A DNA stretch of 64,000 nt from NCBI RefSeq assembly GCF_001487165.1, contig NZ_LN913006.1:1728304-1792303 (forward strand), read 5' to 3'. The notes beneath the pieces are model-generated. The model did no database searches. It had not been told where the DNA came from and was given only the letters and a program-made list of their open reading frames with translations. The position numbers and the translations under genes were made by a program. This document shows positions 28,437-37,640 of the stretch, piece after piece; the stretch's first letter is position 1, and every line of letters begins with the position of its first letter. The DNA comes from Blautia massiliensis (ex Durand et al. 2017). GTDB lineage: Bacteria > Bacillota > Clostridia > Lachnospirales > Lachnospiraceae.

Positions 28437-29444
28437 TTACGGTGTAAGATCACCATATGTTTTTAACGTATTAAACGGGAAAAGCAGTTTTTCGATCTCA
28501 CTGGTATACATATTGTCAGGAGTTACCAGCTGGCACCCGGAATTAATATTCTTTTTATAGTTTTCTCCACGCAGCATCTTAACTGTTTCCCGAACACCCA
28601 CATACCCCATTTTAAATGCCTTCTGTACAACGATTCCCTGGAAGATTCCGTGTTCCATCAGCTGGACGGCCTCCTGTGAGCTGTCTACTCCCACCACCCT
28701 GATCCGGTTCTCTGCTTTTGCTGCCTTTACTGCTCTTGCAGCACCTACAGAGGAATATTCATTCATCCCCGCGATCATCTTGAGATCCGGATATTTTTTC
28801 ATCAGCTCTTTTGTAAGCTCATAGGACTTATCATACTGAGAATCACAGTATACCACATCCACGATATTATCCTTCAGACTGCCAAGTCCTGTCCGGAAAC
28901 CTTTTTCTCTTTCAACTGCCGTAGATACACCCTTTACATGTGAAACGATCGCGATCTGATCATCCGCTCCCACAAGATCCTTCGCAAACCTGCCAAGGAT
29001 CTGCCCCGCTTCCAGATTATCGGTCGCAACGGTAAGATCCTGGACCTCTTCCTGTGTGTAAGAATCAATAAATGCGATATGTATTCCCTGTTCCTTTGCC
29101 TTCTTCAAAAGCTGGTCGGATTCAGTGAAGCTGGACGGCGAGATCAGGATCGCGTCCGGTTTTTCTTCTGTTGCCCTTTCGATCAGCTTGTTCTGACCAT
29201 CCACATCATTCTCTTCCTCAGGTGCCCATACGCGGATATCTGCATTATATTCCTTTGCAGCCATCTCCGCCCCCTGGATCAGTGATGTCCAGAAATCGTT
29301 GGTACCGTCCACAACCTTCGGAATATAGATCAGCGATAGTTTTCTCTCTTCTTCTACCTGTTTATAATAGAATATTCCGGCTACAAGCCCCGCCACAAGG
29401 CAGATGACCACTCCAAAAGTCAGGAGTTTTCTATGTTTTTTCAT
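28437..29444 (-). CDS. Membrane-anchored sugar-binding sensor protein
   Basis: 335 residues. An N-terminal membrane anchor (about residues 9-27, no lipobox) holds a periplasmic-binding-protein I domain outside the cell: LSLIYIPKVVDGTNDFWTSLIQGAEMAAKEYNA, PDAILISPSSFTESDQLLKKA, IAIVSHVKGVSTAVEREKGF, IRVVGVDSSQEAVQLMEHG. It overlaps the histidine kinase gene by 4 nt and is followed by a strong terminator, so it belongs with the sensor, not the transporter. By analogy with XylFII-LytS it would present bound sugar to the kinase. Confidence 0.85.
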   Translation of the reverse strand: MKKHRKLLTFGVVICLVAGLVAGIFYYKQVEEERKLSLIYIPKVVDGTNDFWTSLIQGAEMAAKEYNADIRVWAPEEENDVDGQNKLIERATEEKPDAILISPSSFTESDQLLKKAKEQGIHIAFIDSYTQEEVQDLTVATDNLEAGQILGRFAKDLVGADDQIAIVSHVKGVSTAVEREKGFRTGLGSLKDNIVDVVYCDSQYDKSYELTKELMKKYPDLKMIAGMNEYSSVGAARAVKAAKAENRIRVVGVDSSQEAVQLMEHGIFQGIVVQKAFKMGYVGVRETVKMLRGENYKKNINSGCQLVTPDNMYTSEIEKLLFPFNTLKTYGDLTP

Positions 29445-31228
29445 ATTGATTCCTCCTGTATTCCCGGAATGGTGATCGTGGCAGTGGTTCCGACACCTTT
29501 TTCACTTTCATAGGTGATCCCGTAATTTTCTCCATAATAAAGCTTCAGACGTTTCTGTACATTGTAAACACCCACACCATTGGAATGATAATTCACCTTA
29601 TGCTTATCATAAATATGTGACAATGTTTCCTCATCCATACCTACACCATTGTCGATCACCTGAAGAACTGCATTTCCGTCCTTCATAAAGCCTTTTACCT
29701 GCAAAAGTCCCTTACTCTCTTTATATTTCAGTCCATGATAGATGGCATTTTCAATGATCGGCTGGAGAACCAGCTTGATCAGAGGGATATTTAATATAGA
29801 AGGTTCTACATCAATCTCGAATTCCAGCTTGTCCTTGTAACGCATCTTCTGGATTGTAAGATAACCCTTGGCATACTCCACTTCCCTTGCAAGAGGAACC
29901 ACTTCATCTTCATTACTGATGCTCTGACGAAGAAGACGTGCCAGGGATGCTGTCATCAGAACAACCTCTTCGTACTTTCTGCCCTCTGCCATCCAGATGA
30001 TCGAATCCAGGGTATTGTAGAGAAAATGAGGATTGATCTGGGACTGAAGGGCCTTAAGCTCACTTTTTCTCTTTGCTTCCTGTTCCTTCACATTCTGCTC
30101 CATAAGATCCTGTATCCTATGTGTCATCACATTGAAAGATTTCGTCAGGCTTCCGATCTCATTCTCTGAATCGATTTCCACATCTGCTCCGTCAAAATGC
30201 CCTTCCTGTACTCTGGACATGGAATCTCTGAGACGCTGAAGAGGATATGTAAGACTCTTTGCCAGAAATCTGGAAAAAAGCAGTGCCACGATCATCAGAA
30301 GTGCGGAAATAAGCACATAAATACTCTGTGCCTGATTGCTTTTGCGCAGGAGTTCGCTGACGCTCATACAGCCCACAACGGTCCATCCGGTTTTATTTGA
30401 TCTGGAAATGGAATACAGCTTTCCTCTGTTTCCCTTTTCGGTACGCACCGTATCTTCTTTTGATTTCACGATCAGGTCGATATTCTCAGTCTGCAATTCA
30501 TTATAAAGCTGCTGCTGTTGGGGATGGTATACAATATTTCCGCTTTCATCCAGAATGAATGCGTATCCCTTTTTCCCGATCGTATTCTGATCACAAAGTT
30601 CACTGATGGCACTGTAATTCAGATCAATAAAAAAGACTCCCTCTTTCTCACCGCTGTTGGAAAAATTACGGATTCCCCTGCTTAAAGTGATCACCCACGG
30701 ACGCTCTCCGCTGATGATGTGCTGTACATGAGAAGATGTAAGAAGCGGGCCTTCCGGCTTCTGTAAAGCTTCCAGATACCACTCCTGGGTGGAAAGCTTC
30801 AGATCCGGATTCACAGACTGTTTGCCGTCGTTGATCAGCTTCCGTCCATTACTTCCAATGATCCCAAGATTTCGGATATCACTTCGTCCATCCAGAATAG
30901 TCTTGAACTGATTGATCAGACGCTCTCTTGTTCCATTGTCCACATTTTCACCAAAAAGATATTGCTGTACATCCTCGTTACTGGAGATCATATAGGCTAT
31001 ATTTTCCATGTAATCAATATAGGAATCAATATTCTGATTCATCTGCTGCACGATATTCTGGGTGTAGACAGCAGAATTTTCAAAAATAGAATTGCGGGTA
31101 TATCTCATGGAAACACCTGTTATGACCAGCACCGCACTTAAAAGCAGCACCGTCACTACCGCAAAGATCGCACTCTGGATACTCTTAAATTTTCCTATGA
31201 TCTTTGCCGCAAACCGGATATCTCTCAT
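29441..31228 (-). CDS. YesM-type sensor histidine kinase of the three-component system
   Basis: 595 residues. TM1 about 19-40; extracytoplasmic double-Cache region about 41-288 (QEWYLEALQKPEGPLLTSSH, GYAFILDESGNIVYHP); TM2 about 293-313; HAMP about 314-370; His_kinase with H401 in QINPHFLYNTLDS; HATPase with IENAIYHGL, VIDNGVGMDEE and GVGVYNVQKRL. 4-nt overlaps with the genes on both sides. Confidence 0.93.
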   Translation of the reverse strand: MRDIRFAAKIIGKFKSIQSAIFAVVTVLLLSAVLVITGVSMRYTRNSIFENSAVYTQNIVQQMNQNIDSYIDYMENIAYMISSNEDVQQYLFGENVDNGTRERLINQFKTILDGRSDIRNLGIIGSNGRKLINDGKQSVNPDLKLSTQEWYLEALQKPEGPLLTSSHVQHIISGERPWVITLSRGIRNFSNSGEKEGVFFIDLNYSAISELCDQNTIGKKGYAFILDESGNIVYHPQQQQLYNELQTENIDLIVKSKEDTVRTEKGNRGKLYSISRSNKTGWTVVGCMSVSELLRKSNQAQSIYVLISALLMIVALLFSRFLAKSLTYPLQRLRDSMSRVQEGHFDGADVEIDSENEIGSLTKSFNVMTHRIQDLMEQNVKEQEAKRKSELKALQSQINPHFLYNTLDSIIWMAEGRKYEEVVLMTASLARLLRQSISNEDEVVPLAREVEYAKGYLTIQKMRYKDKLEFEIDVEPSILNIPLIKLVLQPIIENAIYHGLKYKESKGLLQVKGFMKDGNAVLQVIDNGVGMDEETLSHIYDKHKVNYHSNGVGVYNVQKRLKLYYGENYGITYESEKGVGTTATITIPGIQEESI

Positions 31229-32841
31229 TTACGTTTCTCCCTTGCATATTCTGTTGGTGTGCAGCCGGTCATTTTTTTGAAGGAGATCCCAAAATAATGG
31301 GGATCTGCAAATCCGACTTTCTCGGCAATTTCATAATTCTTCATAGTTGTATTCTCCAGAAGTTCCTTCGCTTTCTCCATGCGGGTACGGATCAGAACCT
31401 CTGTAAAAGTCTCTCCCGTAAGATCCTTAAAGATCGTACTGAAATAGCTTGTACTGATATTCAGATAGGAACAGATACTGTTCAGGCTTAAATCCGGATC
31501 CACATAATTCTTCTGGATATAATCCAGGGCAAGTCTGGCCTGACGCTGTCCGCTGGAGCTGTTTGCATCGGAAAGTGTCTGGAAAATCTCTCCGATATGA
31601 TTCCTGACCAGTTCAACAGCACTGTCAAAAGAATTCTGCTCCGTAACCTGCTGCAGAAGTGCTTCTCTTTTGGAAAAAAGCCTGTTGTCCGGAACCATAT
31701 CCTCACAGGTCTCATCTGCTGCACGGATGATCTGCTGAAGATACACGCAGGCACGACTCTTATCCACCCGCGCTTCCTTGATCTCAGAAGAGATCTGTTC
31801 CAGAATATGCTCTGCGTTTTCCTTTTTACCCGCTTTCAGAGCAGCTGGCAGCTTCTCTACATAAACTTTAATGGAAAGATTTTTTTCCTCCGGCTGTTCT
31901 TCCATATCAATAAGAAGGCTTCCTCCAAGAAGATAACGATATTCAATAGCTTTCTCTGCAAGTTCATGGGATGCACGAAGCTCCTGCTGAGTTCTGGCCC
32001 AGCTTCCCACACCGATAGAAATATCCAGCGACATCAGTTCCTTCAGCTTATCCTGGATCGTCCTGCAGATCTCCATGATCTTGTGTTCAAACTCTCTGGT
32101 ACGGTTTCCCATGAAAAGAGCACCAACCTTGTTATTTCCGGCCTGATATGCCACTCCTGCTTTTTCTTTGCTGATGATCTCATCACTGATATTAAAAAGG
32201 ACAAAAGACATCAGTGCACTCTCCTGACGTTTCTCCGCAGTAAGCTGACTACCGTCCGAATACAGATCCAGATCAAAAACAGCCACACGATAGCATGCTG
32301 CCTCAAGATCGATTCCCAGTGCTGCAAGCTCTTCCAGACTTTCCTGCCGTGTCTTGATATTATCCACAAAGCCCTGCAGCGCTCTGGAACGGATCACAAT
32401 GGCGTTTTTCTGATAATTCTCGGAAGTCTGTGTCAGACGTTCCAGCTTCTCTTTTTCTTTTCTTTGCTGGTCTACCTTCTCCTTCATTTTTCCGATAACA
32501 TTTCTGAGTTCCATGGCTGTCACCGGCTTCAGCATATATTCACTGACACCATACTGGATTGCCTTCTTGGCATACTCGAATTCTCCAAATCCGCTGAAGA
32601 TCACGATCACGATGTCCGGATAATTATCATGGAGAAAACGGCTCAGTTCCATACCATCCATATATGGCATAAGGATATCTGTAAGCACGATATCCACCGG
32701 ATGGTTCTGTACAAATTCCGCTGCTGCTTTCCCGTTATCACAGTCTCCTACCAGCTCACAGTCCATTGCTTTCCAGTCAATATTCTCCCGGATCGCATCT
32801 CGAACAAGTATCTCATCATCTACCAGTAAAATACGATACAT
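31225..32841 (-). CDS. YesN-type response regulator of the three-component system
   Basis: 538 residues. Receiver domain with D55 in IVLTDILMPYMDGMEL, Lys in YMLKPVTAMEL, followed by a coiled-coil-like stretch (EKVDQQRKEKEKLERLTQTS). Long middle domain. C-terminal AraC helix-turn-helix: LNSICSYLNISTSYFSTIF, IAEKVGFADPHYFGISF, TGCTPTEYAREK. First gene of the operon; AGAGGGGG upstream at about 12 nt. Confidence 0.93.
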   Translation of the reverse strand: MYRILLVDDEILVRDAIRENIDWKAMDCELVGDCDNGKAAAEFVQNHPVDIVLTDILMPYMDGMELSRFLHDNYPDIVIVIFSGFGEFEYAKKAIQYGVSEYMLKPVTAMELRNVIGKMKEKVDQQRKEKEKLERLTQTSENYQKNAIVIRSRALQGFVDNIKTRQESLEELAALGIDLEAACYRVAVFDLDLYSDGSQLTAEKRQESALMSFVLFNISDEIISKEKAGVAYQAGNNKVGALFMGNRTREFEHKIMEICRTIQDKLKELMSLDISIGVGSWARTQQELRASHELAEKAIEYRYLLGGSLLIDMEEQPEEKNLSIKVYVEKLPAALKAGKKENAEHILEQISSEIKEARVDKSRACVYLQQIIRAADETCEDMVPDNRLFSKREALLQQVTEQNSFDSAVELVRNHIGEIFQTLSDANSSSGQRQARLALDYIQKNYVDPDLSLNSICSYLNISTSYFSTIFKDLTGETFTEVLIRTRMEKAKELLENTTMKNYEIAEKVGFADPHYFGISFKKMTGCTPTEYAREKRK

Positions 32842-33035
32842 AATTTCTGTTGTCCCCCTCTGATCAGTTTCTGTTGTTTTTATTGCACATCCCCATGACA
32901 GATCCTTCCCCCGTCTCTGTCATTTTCATTGGTAAGATTACTGTCCTTTCTGTGAACAATAACTATTAATTCTTTTTATATGTTAACATGTTTGGTTAAA
33001 ATTTACAACGGAGTTTCTTAGTCCAAATTAAATAC
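32842..33035 (-). other. Leader/upstream region of the three-component operon
   Basis: No gene seen. It should hold the promoter of the response-regulator gene, but no clear -35/-10 pair stands out. The stretch 32950-33010 is AT-rich. Confidence 0.3.
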
Positions 33036-33072
33036 AAAGAAATCCCGCATCCAACATATGGGATACGGGATT
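33036..33072 (-). terminator. Terminator of the hexitol/ketose operon
   Basis: AATCCCG and CGGGATT arms with an inner TCC/GGA, followed on the minus strand by TTTCTTTG. It lies about 15 bp after the aldo/keto reductase stop. Confidence 0.65.
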
Positions 33073-33088
33073 TTCCTGCATATTTTTA

Positions 33089-34090
33089 TTATTTTACGAT
33101 AACGCCATCCTCATCCCAGAGGTCATGCCAGTCATTTGCACCATGCCACAGAAATACCTGTCCTTTTACAAGACGGTTGCCTTTTTCCAGAGTTGCGATG
33201 GTTGCCATTTCTTTCTCTGTAAGGGGATCCTCTGTGACACATTTCAGGTTGCTTGCATAGTTGTGCACAGAGAACGGAATGGAGATCTCGCCTCTCTGAT
33301 GTGCCCACTTCAGAGCGATCAGAGCCGGATGAACACCATGTGCCTTTGCGATCGCCTGCATCTCCGGAACCTCCAGATCCGCAACATCCTCCGGGCAGAT
33401 ATCTCTCTCCGGTCTGCGTGGAGAACCGATTGGCATATAGCCTACCGGCTGGATGTTATGCTCTACCAGATAATCATAAAGCTCCTGCTGCTGGAAGCAT
33501 ACATGAAGCTCAAGCTCACAGGTTGCAGGTTTGATCTTCATAAGCGGAAGAACTGCCTCAAGCTTCGGAATGGTCATATTGGAAATACCGATGTAACGGA
33601 TCTTTCCTTTTTCTACCAACGCCTCACACTGGCGGTATGTATCCATAAACTCCTCCACACTGAAGGGTTTGGAATCCGGATTTCTGGAATCCACATCACA
33701 TCCCGGTGCATGATAGTTCGGGAATGGCCAGTGGATGAAATACATATCCACATAATCGCACTGAAGATCCTTAATGCTCTTGTCGCAGGCTTCCTCTACT
33801 CTTCTGTGCATGTCGTTCCATACCTTTGTCATGATAAAAAGATCCTTACGCTCTACAACACCTTCGTCAAAAGCGTCCTTAAATACCTGGCCGATCTCAT
33901 GCTCGTTTCCGTAGCATGCGGCACAGTCAAACATACGGTAGCCACTGCGGATCGCGCCTGCAACAGCTACAGATACATCCTCTGCGGATACACGGTCGGA
34001 ACCGAATGTTCCCATTCCGACACACGGAACCTGCTCGCCGGAAGGAAGTGTCACTTTCGGCACAATTGCCGAATTGATAACTTCTGCCAT
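33089..34090 (-). CDS. Aldo/keto reductase
   Basis: 333 residues, NAD(P)H-dependent (alpha/beta)8 oxidoreductase. Catalytic tetrad positions visible: Asp and Tyr in FDCAACYGNE, Lys in IMTKVW, His in YFIHWPFP. C-terminal cofactor block around ISIPFSVHNYASNLK. AAAAAGGAG precedes the ATG. Last gene of the LacI-controlled operon; may reduce or oxidise the sugar/polyol substrate. No direct evidence for its substrate. Confidence 0.88.
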   Translation of the reverse strand: MAEVINSAIVPKVTLPSGEQVPCVGMGTFGSDRVSAEDVSVAVAGAIRSGYRMFDCAACYGNEHEIGQVFKDAFDEGVVERKDLFIMTKVWNDMHRRVEEACDKSIKDLQCDYVDMYFIHWPFPNYHAPGCDVDSRNPDSKPFSVEEFMDTYRQCEALVEKGKIRYIGISNMTIPKLEAVLPLMKIKPATCELELHVCFQQQELYDYLVEHNIQPVGYMPIGSPRRPERDICPEDVADLEVPEMQAIAKAHGVHPALIALKWAHQRGEISIPFSVHNYASNLKCVTEDPLTEKEMATIATLEKGNRLVKGQVFLWHGANDWHDLWDEDGVIVK

Positions 34091-34136
34091 CTTTACATCT
34101 CCTTTTTTATAAAAATTTTTTTATTATAAGCTTATC

Positions 34137-35066
34137 TTATAAACGCCTGATCTCGATCTTCGGAAGAAGAGCCTCCATATCCTCCATCACAAAGAATCCC
34201 GTTTCCTCACGCATGGCTGCCGCCGCTGAGATCGCACTGGCTCTTTGCAGAGTCTCTTCCAGGGAAAGTCCCTCACTTAATCCAAGGGCAAAGCCTGCAA
34301 TCATGGAATCTCCGCAGCCTACGGTATTTACCGCATCGATCTTCGGAACCACCGCACGGAAAATCCCTTCCTCTCCGACTGCCAGGGAACCATCTGCTCC
34401 AAGCGAAACCGCCACGATCTCCACACCACCGGCATGGATGGCTTTCGCTGCTTCAATGATATCGTTGATATCGTCACAATGCTTGCCTGTCAGCATACGG
34501 ATCTCATCAATGTTAGGCTTGATCAGTGTCGGTGCTGCCTTGATTCCCTCTTCCAGAAGCTTGCCGCTGGTATCCAGGATCACCGGTTTTCCGGCGTCTT
34601 TCACAATCTTCACAAGGCGCTGGTAGGCACTTCCGTCAAGTCCCTTCGGCACGCTGCCGGACATCGCCACAACAGAAGCGTCTTTTACAAGCTGGCGGAA
34701 TTTTTTCTCAAAGCCCTCAAAATCTGCCTCTGTCAGTGTAAATCCCGGCTCCAGGAATTCGGTCTGTACATGATTCACCTCATCCCAGATGTTGATACAG
34801 GAGCGGCTCTCCGCATCTACATGGTAAAAAGCACTCTTAATGCCAAAGGGTTTCAGGGCAGCTTCTATATAATTGCCTGCGTGACCGCCTACAAAGCCGG
34901 TGGCAACCACTTCAGCACCGTAAATGGACGCCGGCTTGGAAACATTCAGTCCCTTTCCGCCGGGAACGTAGGTACATTCACGCACACGGTTCACTTCGCC
35001 CACTTTAAAATCATCCACTACATAACGCTTGTCAATGGCAGCGTTTAAGGTTACTGTCAGGATCAT
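34137..35066 (-). CDS. PfkB-family phosphosugar kinase (1-phosphofructokinase/tagatose-6-phosphate kinase type)
   Basis: 309 residues. MILTVTLNAAIDKRYVVDDF at the N-terminus and VPGGKGLNVSKPASIYG match the FruK/LacC group; VNTVGCGDSMIAGFALGL is the C-terminal PfkB signature with the catalytic Asp. The ATG at 35066 lies one base after the stop of the dehydrogenase gene, with GAGGAAG upstream. Next to a GatD-like dehydrogenase and GatY-like aldolase, the fitting reaction is tagatose 6-phosphate to tagatose 1,6-bisphosphate (inference). Confidence 0.88.
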   Translation of the reverse strand: MILTVTLNAAIDKRYVVDDFKVGEVNRVRECTYVPGGKGLNVSKPASIYGAEVVATGFVGGHAGNYIEAALKPFGIKSAFYHVDAESRSCINIWDEVNHVQTEFLEPGFTLTEADFEGFEKKFRQLVKDASVVAMSGSVPKGLDGSAYQRLVKIVKDAGKPVILDTSGKLLEEGIKAAPTLIKPNIDEIRMLTGKHCDDINDIIEAAKAIHAGGVEIVAVSLGADGSLAVGEEGIFRAVVPKIDAVNTVGCGDSMIAGFALGLSEGLSLEETLQRASAISAAAAMREETGFFVMEDMEALLPKIEIRRL

Positions 35067-35067
35067 A

Positions 35068-36120
35068 TCAGTCTTCCTCATTGGAAAGAAGGATCTTTCC
35101 TTTTACAAGGCCCGGTGTCTTGAACAGCTGGAATGCTTCCTGTGCCTGGCTCATCGGGATTTTCTTATAGATGAAGCCCGGGTCAAACTTCAGCTGGCCA
35201 GTTGCAAAATAATGCGCCGTCAGCTCCCACTCACGTCCCGGATACGGGGCACTGTAGGACATCCAGGAACCGGTAAGCTTGAACTCCTTACGGTTCATGT
35301 TCTCCCACTCCTTCGGTGTAAAGGTAAGGTTTTCATGAGGAGTACCGATGAAGCATACATGTGCCTTGTTTGCTGCAAGCTCAAATGCCATATGCATGGT
35401 AGGAACCTGTCCGGCTGTCTCAAATACGAAGCCGTAGCCCTTTCCACCTGTAATGGCCATGGCTTTTTCCATATATCCCTCTTCCTTTGTGTTGATCACT
35501 TCATCTGCGCCGAGACGCTTTGCAAGAGCAAGTCTCTCATCGCTGATATCAAAGACCACTACCTTTTTGGAGCCGAAGATCTTTGTCCACTGCATGGTGA
35601 ACATACCAACTGTACCACCGCCAAGGATCGCCACATACTCACCACCGTGGTAATCGTTCTGGAATACACCGTGGATGGCTACGGTTGCAGGCTCAAACAT
35701 GGCTCCCTGCTCATATGGAACATTGTCTGCGAATGGTACTGCATTCTGCTCAGGAACCACTACATAATCTGCGTTTGCTCCCTGCTCTCTGGAACCGATG
35801 AAGCTGTAATGCTTGCAGAGAGAGAAATTACCCTTCTGGCAGTCGTCACACTTCATACAGGGAAGAAGTGGTGCACCGGATACACGGTCGCCGACCTTCA
35901 CCTTGGTAACGCCTTCTCCCACTTCCACCACATCGCCGGAAAATTCATGTCCAAGCACGATGGGATAAAAATGTACGCCGTGATTTAATACACGCGGGAT
36001 ATCAGATCCGCAGATCCCGGAATATCTTACCTTGATCTTCACATGGCCCGGTGTTACCTGAGGTTCTTCCACTTCCTGATATTGAACATCCTCATTTGCT
36101 ACTACTACTGCTGCTTTCAT
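35068..36120 (-). CDS. gatD: Zinc-dependent medium-chain dehydrogenase, galactitol-1-phosphate 5-dehydrogenase-like
   Basis: 350 residues. Closely follows the E. coli GatD pattern: SGICGSDIPRVLNHGVHFYP, VLGHEFSG, APLLPCMKCDDCQKGNFSLC (structural zinc cysteines), YSFIGSREQG, EPATVAIH, Rossmann ILGGGTVGM, and FKLTGSWMSYSAPYPGREWE. It would oxidise a hexitol phosphate such as galactitol 1-phosphate to tagatose 6-phosphate with NAD. I chose the ATG at 36120 over a GTG at 36126 that sits on the kinase stop. Coupled to its neighbours. Confidence 0.82.
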   Translation of the reverse strand: MKAAVVVANEDVQYQEVEEPQVTPGHVKIKVRYSGICGSDIPRVLNHGVHFYPIVLGHEFSGDVVEVGEGVTKVKVGDRVSGAPLLPCMKCDDCQKGNFSLCKHYSFIGSREQGANADYVVVPEQNAVPFADNVPYEQGAMFEPATVAIHGVFQNDYHGGEYVAILGGGTVGMFTMQWTKIFGSKKVVVFDISDERLALAKRLGADEVINTKEEGYMEKAMAITGGKGYGFVFETAGQVPTMHMAFELAANKAHVCFIGTPHENLTFTPKEWENMNRKEFKLTGSWMSYSAPYPGREWELTAHYFATGQLKFDPGFIYKKIPMSQAQEAFQLFKTPGLVKGKILLSNEED

Positions 36121-36122
36121 GA

Positions 36123-37640
36123 TCACTTTTCCTCCTCATTTCTCATCATAGGTTCAAGAGATTTATAGAGATTTAAATAGGTTTTATAGGTTTTCTCATA
36201 AACGTCCCAGTTTTCCGGGTTCGGTTCATGTCTTCTTGTTTCCTTTACCGTAAGACGGATGGCCTCATCATAATCCTGATACATTCCAACACCAACACCT
36301 GCCAGAATCGCTGCACCAAGTGTTGTTGCCGTATCAGAGGACGGCACTACGATGGGTTTTCCTGTGATATCGGATTTGATCTGTGTCCAGAGAAGAGAAT
36401 TTGCAGAGCCTCCCATTGCACGGAGAACTTCCACATCTGCTCCTGCTTCCTTTGCCACCTCAAGGTTGTGTTTCAGAGAAAGTGCTACGCCTTCCATACA
36501 GGCACGTACCATATGTCCCTTGGTCTTGGCAAAATCCAGTCCGTAGAATACACCCTTCGCATTAGGATTCCAGATCGGGGAACGCTCACCGGACATATAT
36601 GGAAGAAATACCACTCCGTCACTGCCTGGTGCAACCCTTTCCGCGATCTCATTGAGCTGGTTCAGAGAAGAGCCTTTTTCCCCTGCTACAGAGCGCTCAT
36701 AATCTGCAAACTCACGTTCAAACCAGCGCATGACACCACCACCTCCGGTGGTTCCTCCCTGAAGGAGCCACTGTCCCGGAACCACGTGATAGCCAAGGAT
36801 CAGTCTGGGATCTGCCTTGTACGCATCCATGCAGATGCTCATTCCGCCGGCCTGTCCTCCTTGCTCCTGTGTCTCACCCGGATGGATCACTCCGGCTCCC
36901 AGTGTTCCGCATGCCGCATCCAGACCACCGGCAACAACCGGTGTTCCCACAGCAAGGCCGGATTCCTCCGCCGCCTTCTCTGTAACTGTTCCCACAACAT
37001 GATCACAGGCACAGATCTCAGGAAGAAATTCCATGGGAATCCCAAGCTTTCTGCACATATCCTCATCCCAGGCTGCCTTTCTCATGTCAAAGCAATGCAG
37101 GCCATAGCCCTGGGAAACATCCTGGCTCATCACACCTGTCAGCTTATATGCAATGTAGCTGTTAGACTGCAGGATCTTGTGGATCCTTTGGTACACCTCC
37201 GGGAGATTTTCTTTATACCAGAGGATCTTTGCAGTTGTGTAGGACGGCTGAAGGGAATTACCGGATACTTCAAAAATCTGCTCTGCCCCGATTTCTTTAT
37301 TCAGTCTGTCACAGATAGACTGTGCTCTGGTATCCATCCAGATCGGAGTGTTTGTCAGTACATTTCCGTCCTTATCCATGGCAATGGCTGACCAGCTCTG
37401 GCCGTCAATACCGATGCCTGCGATCTCCTCAGGTGCTATCCCCGCTTTTTGGATGGCCTTCTTTACCGCCTGACAGACAGCACTCCACCATTCTTCCGGA
37501 TCCTGTTCTGCCCAGCCCTCCTTCGGATAGTAAACCGGATAATCGCCGTTGGCCGCAGCCACAACCGTTCCCGATTTTTCAAAAACCGCAACCTTACAGG
37601 CACTGGTGCCGATATCAATACCTAATAAATATGGTTTCAT
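36123..37640 (-). CDS. FGGY family carbohydrate kinase (xylulokinase-like)
   Basis: 505 residues. N-terminal FGGY block LLGIDIGTSACKVAVFEKSG, AGIGIDGQSWSAIAMD, TPIWMDTRAQ; C-terminal GGTTGGGGVMRWFE, GVVFLPYMSGERSPIWNPNAKGVFYGLD, LRAMGGSANSLLWTQIKSDITG. Closest in look to XylB, but the FGGY family also phosphorylates polyols. With an ABC transporter nearby and no PTS, it may provide the phosphorylated hexitol or ketose that GatD/PfkB need. The ATG overlaps the LacI stop by one base (TAATG). Confidence 0.88.
   Translation of the reverse strand: MKPYLLGIDIGTSACKVAVFEKSGTVVAAANGDYPVYYPKEGWAEQDPEEWWSAVCQAVKKAIQKAGIAPEEIAGIGIDGQSWSAIAMDKDGNVLTNTPIWMDTRAQSICDRLNKEIGAEQIFEVSGNSLQPSYTTAKILWYKENLPEVYQRIHKILQSNSYIAYKLTGVMSQDVSQGYGLHCFDMRKAAWDEDMCRKLGIPMEFLPEICACDHVVGTVTEKAAEESGLAVGTPVVAGGLDAACGTLGAGVIHPGETQEQGGQAGGMSICMDAYKADPRLILGYHVVPGQWLLQGGTTGGGGVMRWFEREFADYERSVAGEKGSSLNQLNEIAERVAPGSDGVVFLPYMSGERSPIWNPNAKGVFYGLDFAKTKGHMVRACMEGVALSLKHNLEVAKEAGADVEVLRAMGGSANSLLWTQIKSDITGKPIVVPSSDTATTLGAAILAGVGVGMYQDYDEAIRLTVKETRRHEPNPENWDVYEKTYKTYLNLYKSLEPMMRNEEEK

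Noticed and set aside
31597..32829. Long plus-strand open frame of 410 codons opposite the response regulator
   Set aside because: Antisense shadow of the receiver/AraC protein; no family features.
33125..34129. Plus-strand open frame opposite the aldo/keto reductase, and a similar one opposite the dehydrogenase (35029-35988)
   Set aside because: Shadow frames of well-conserved genes, without ribosome sites or domains.
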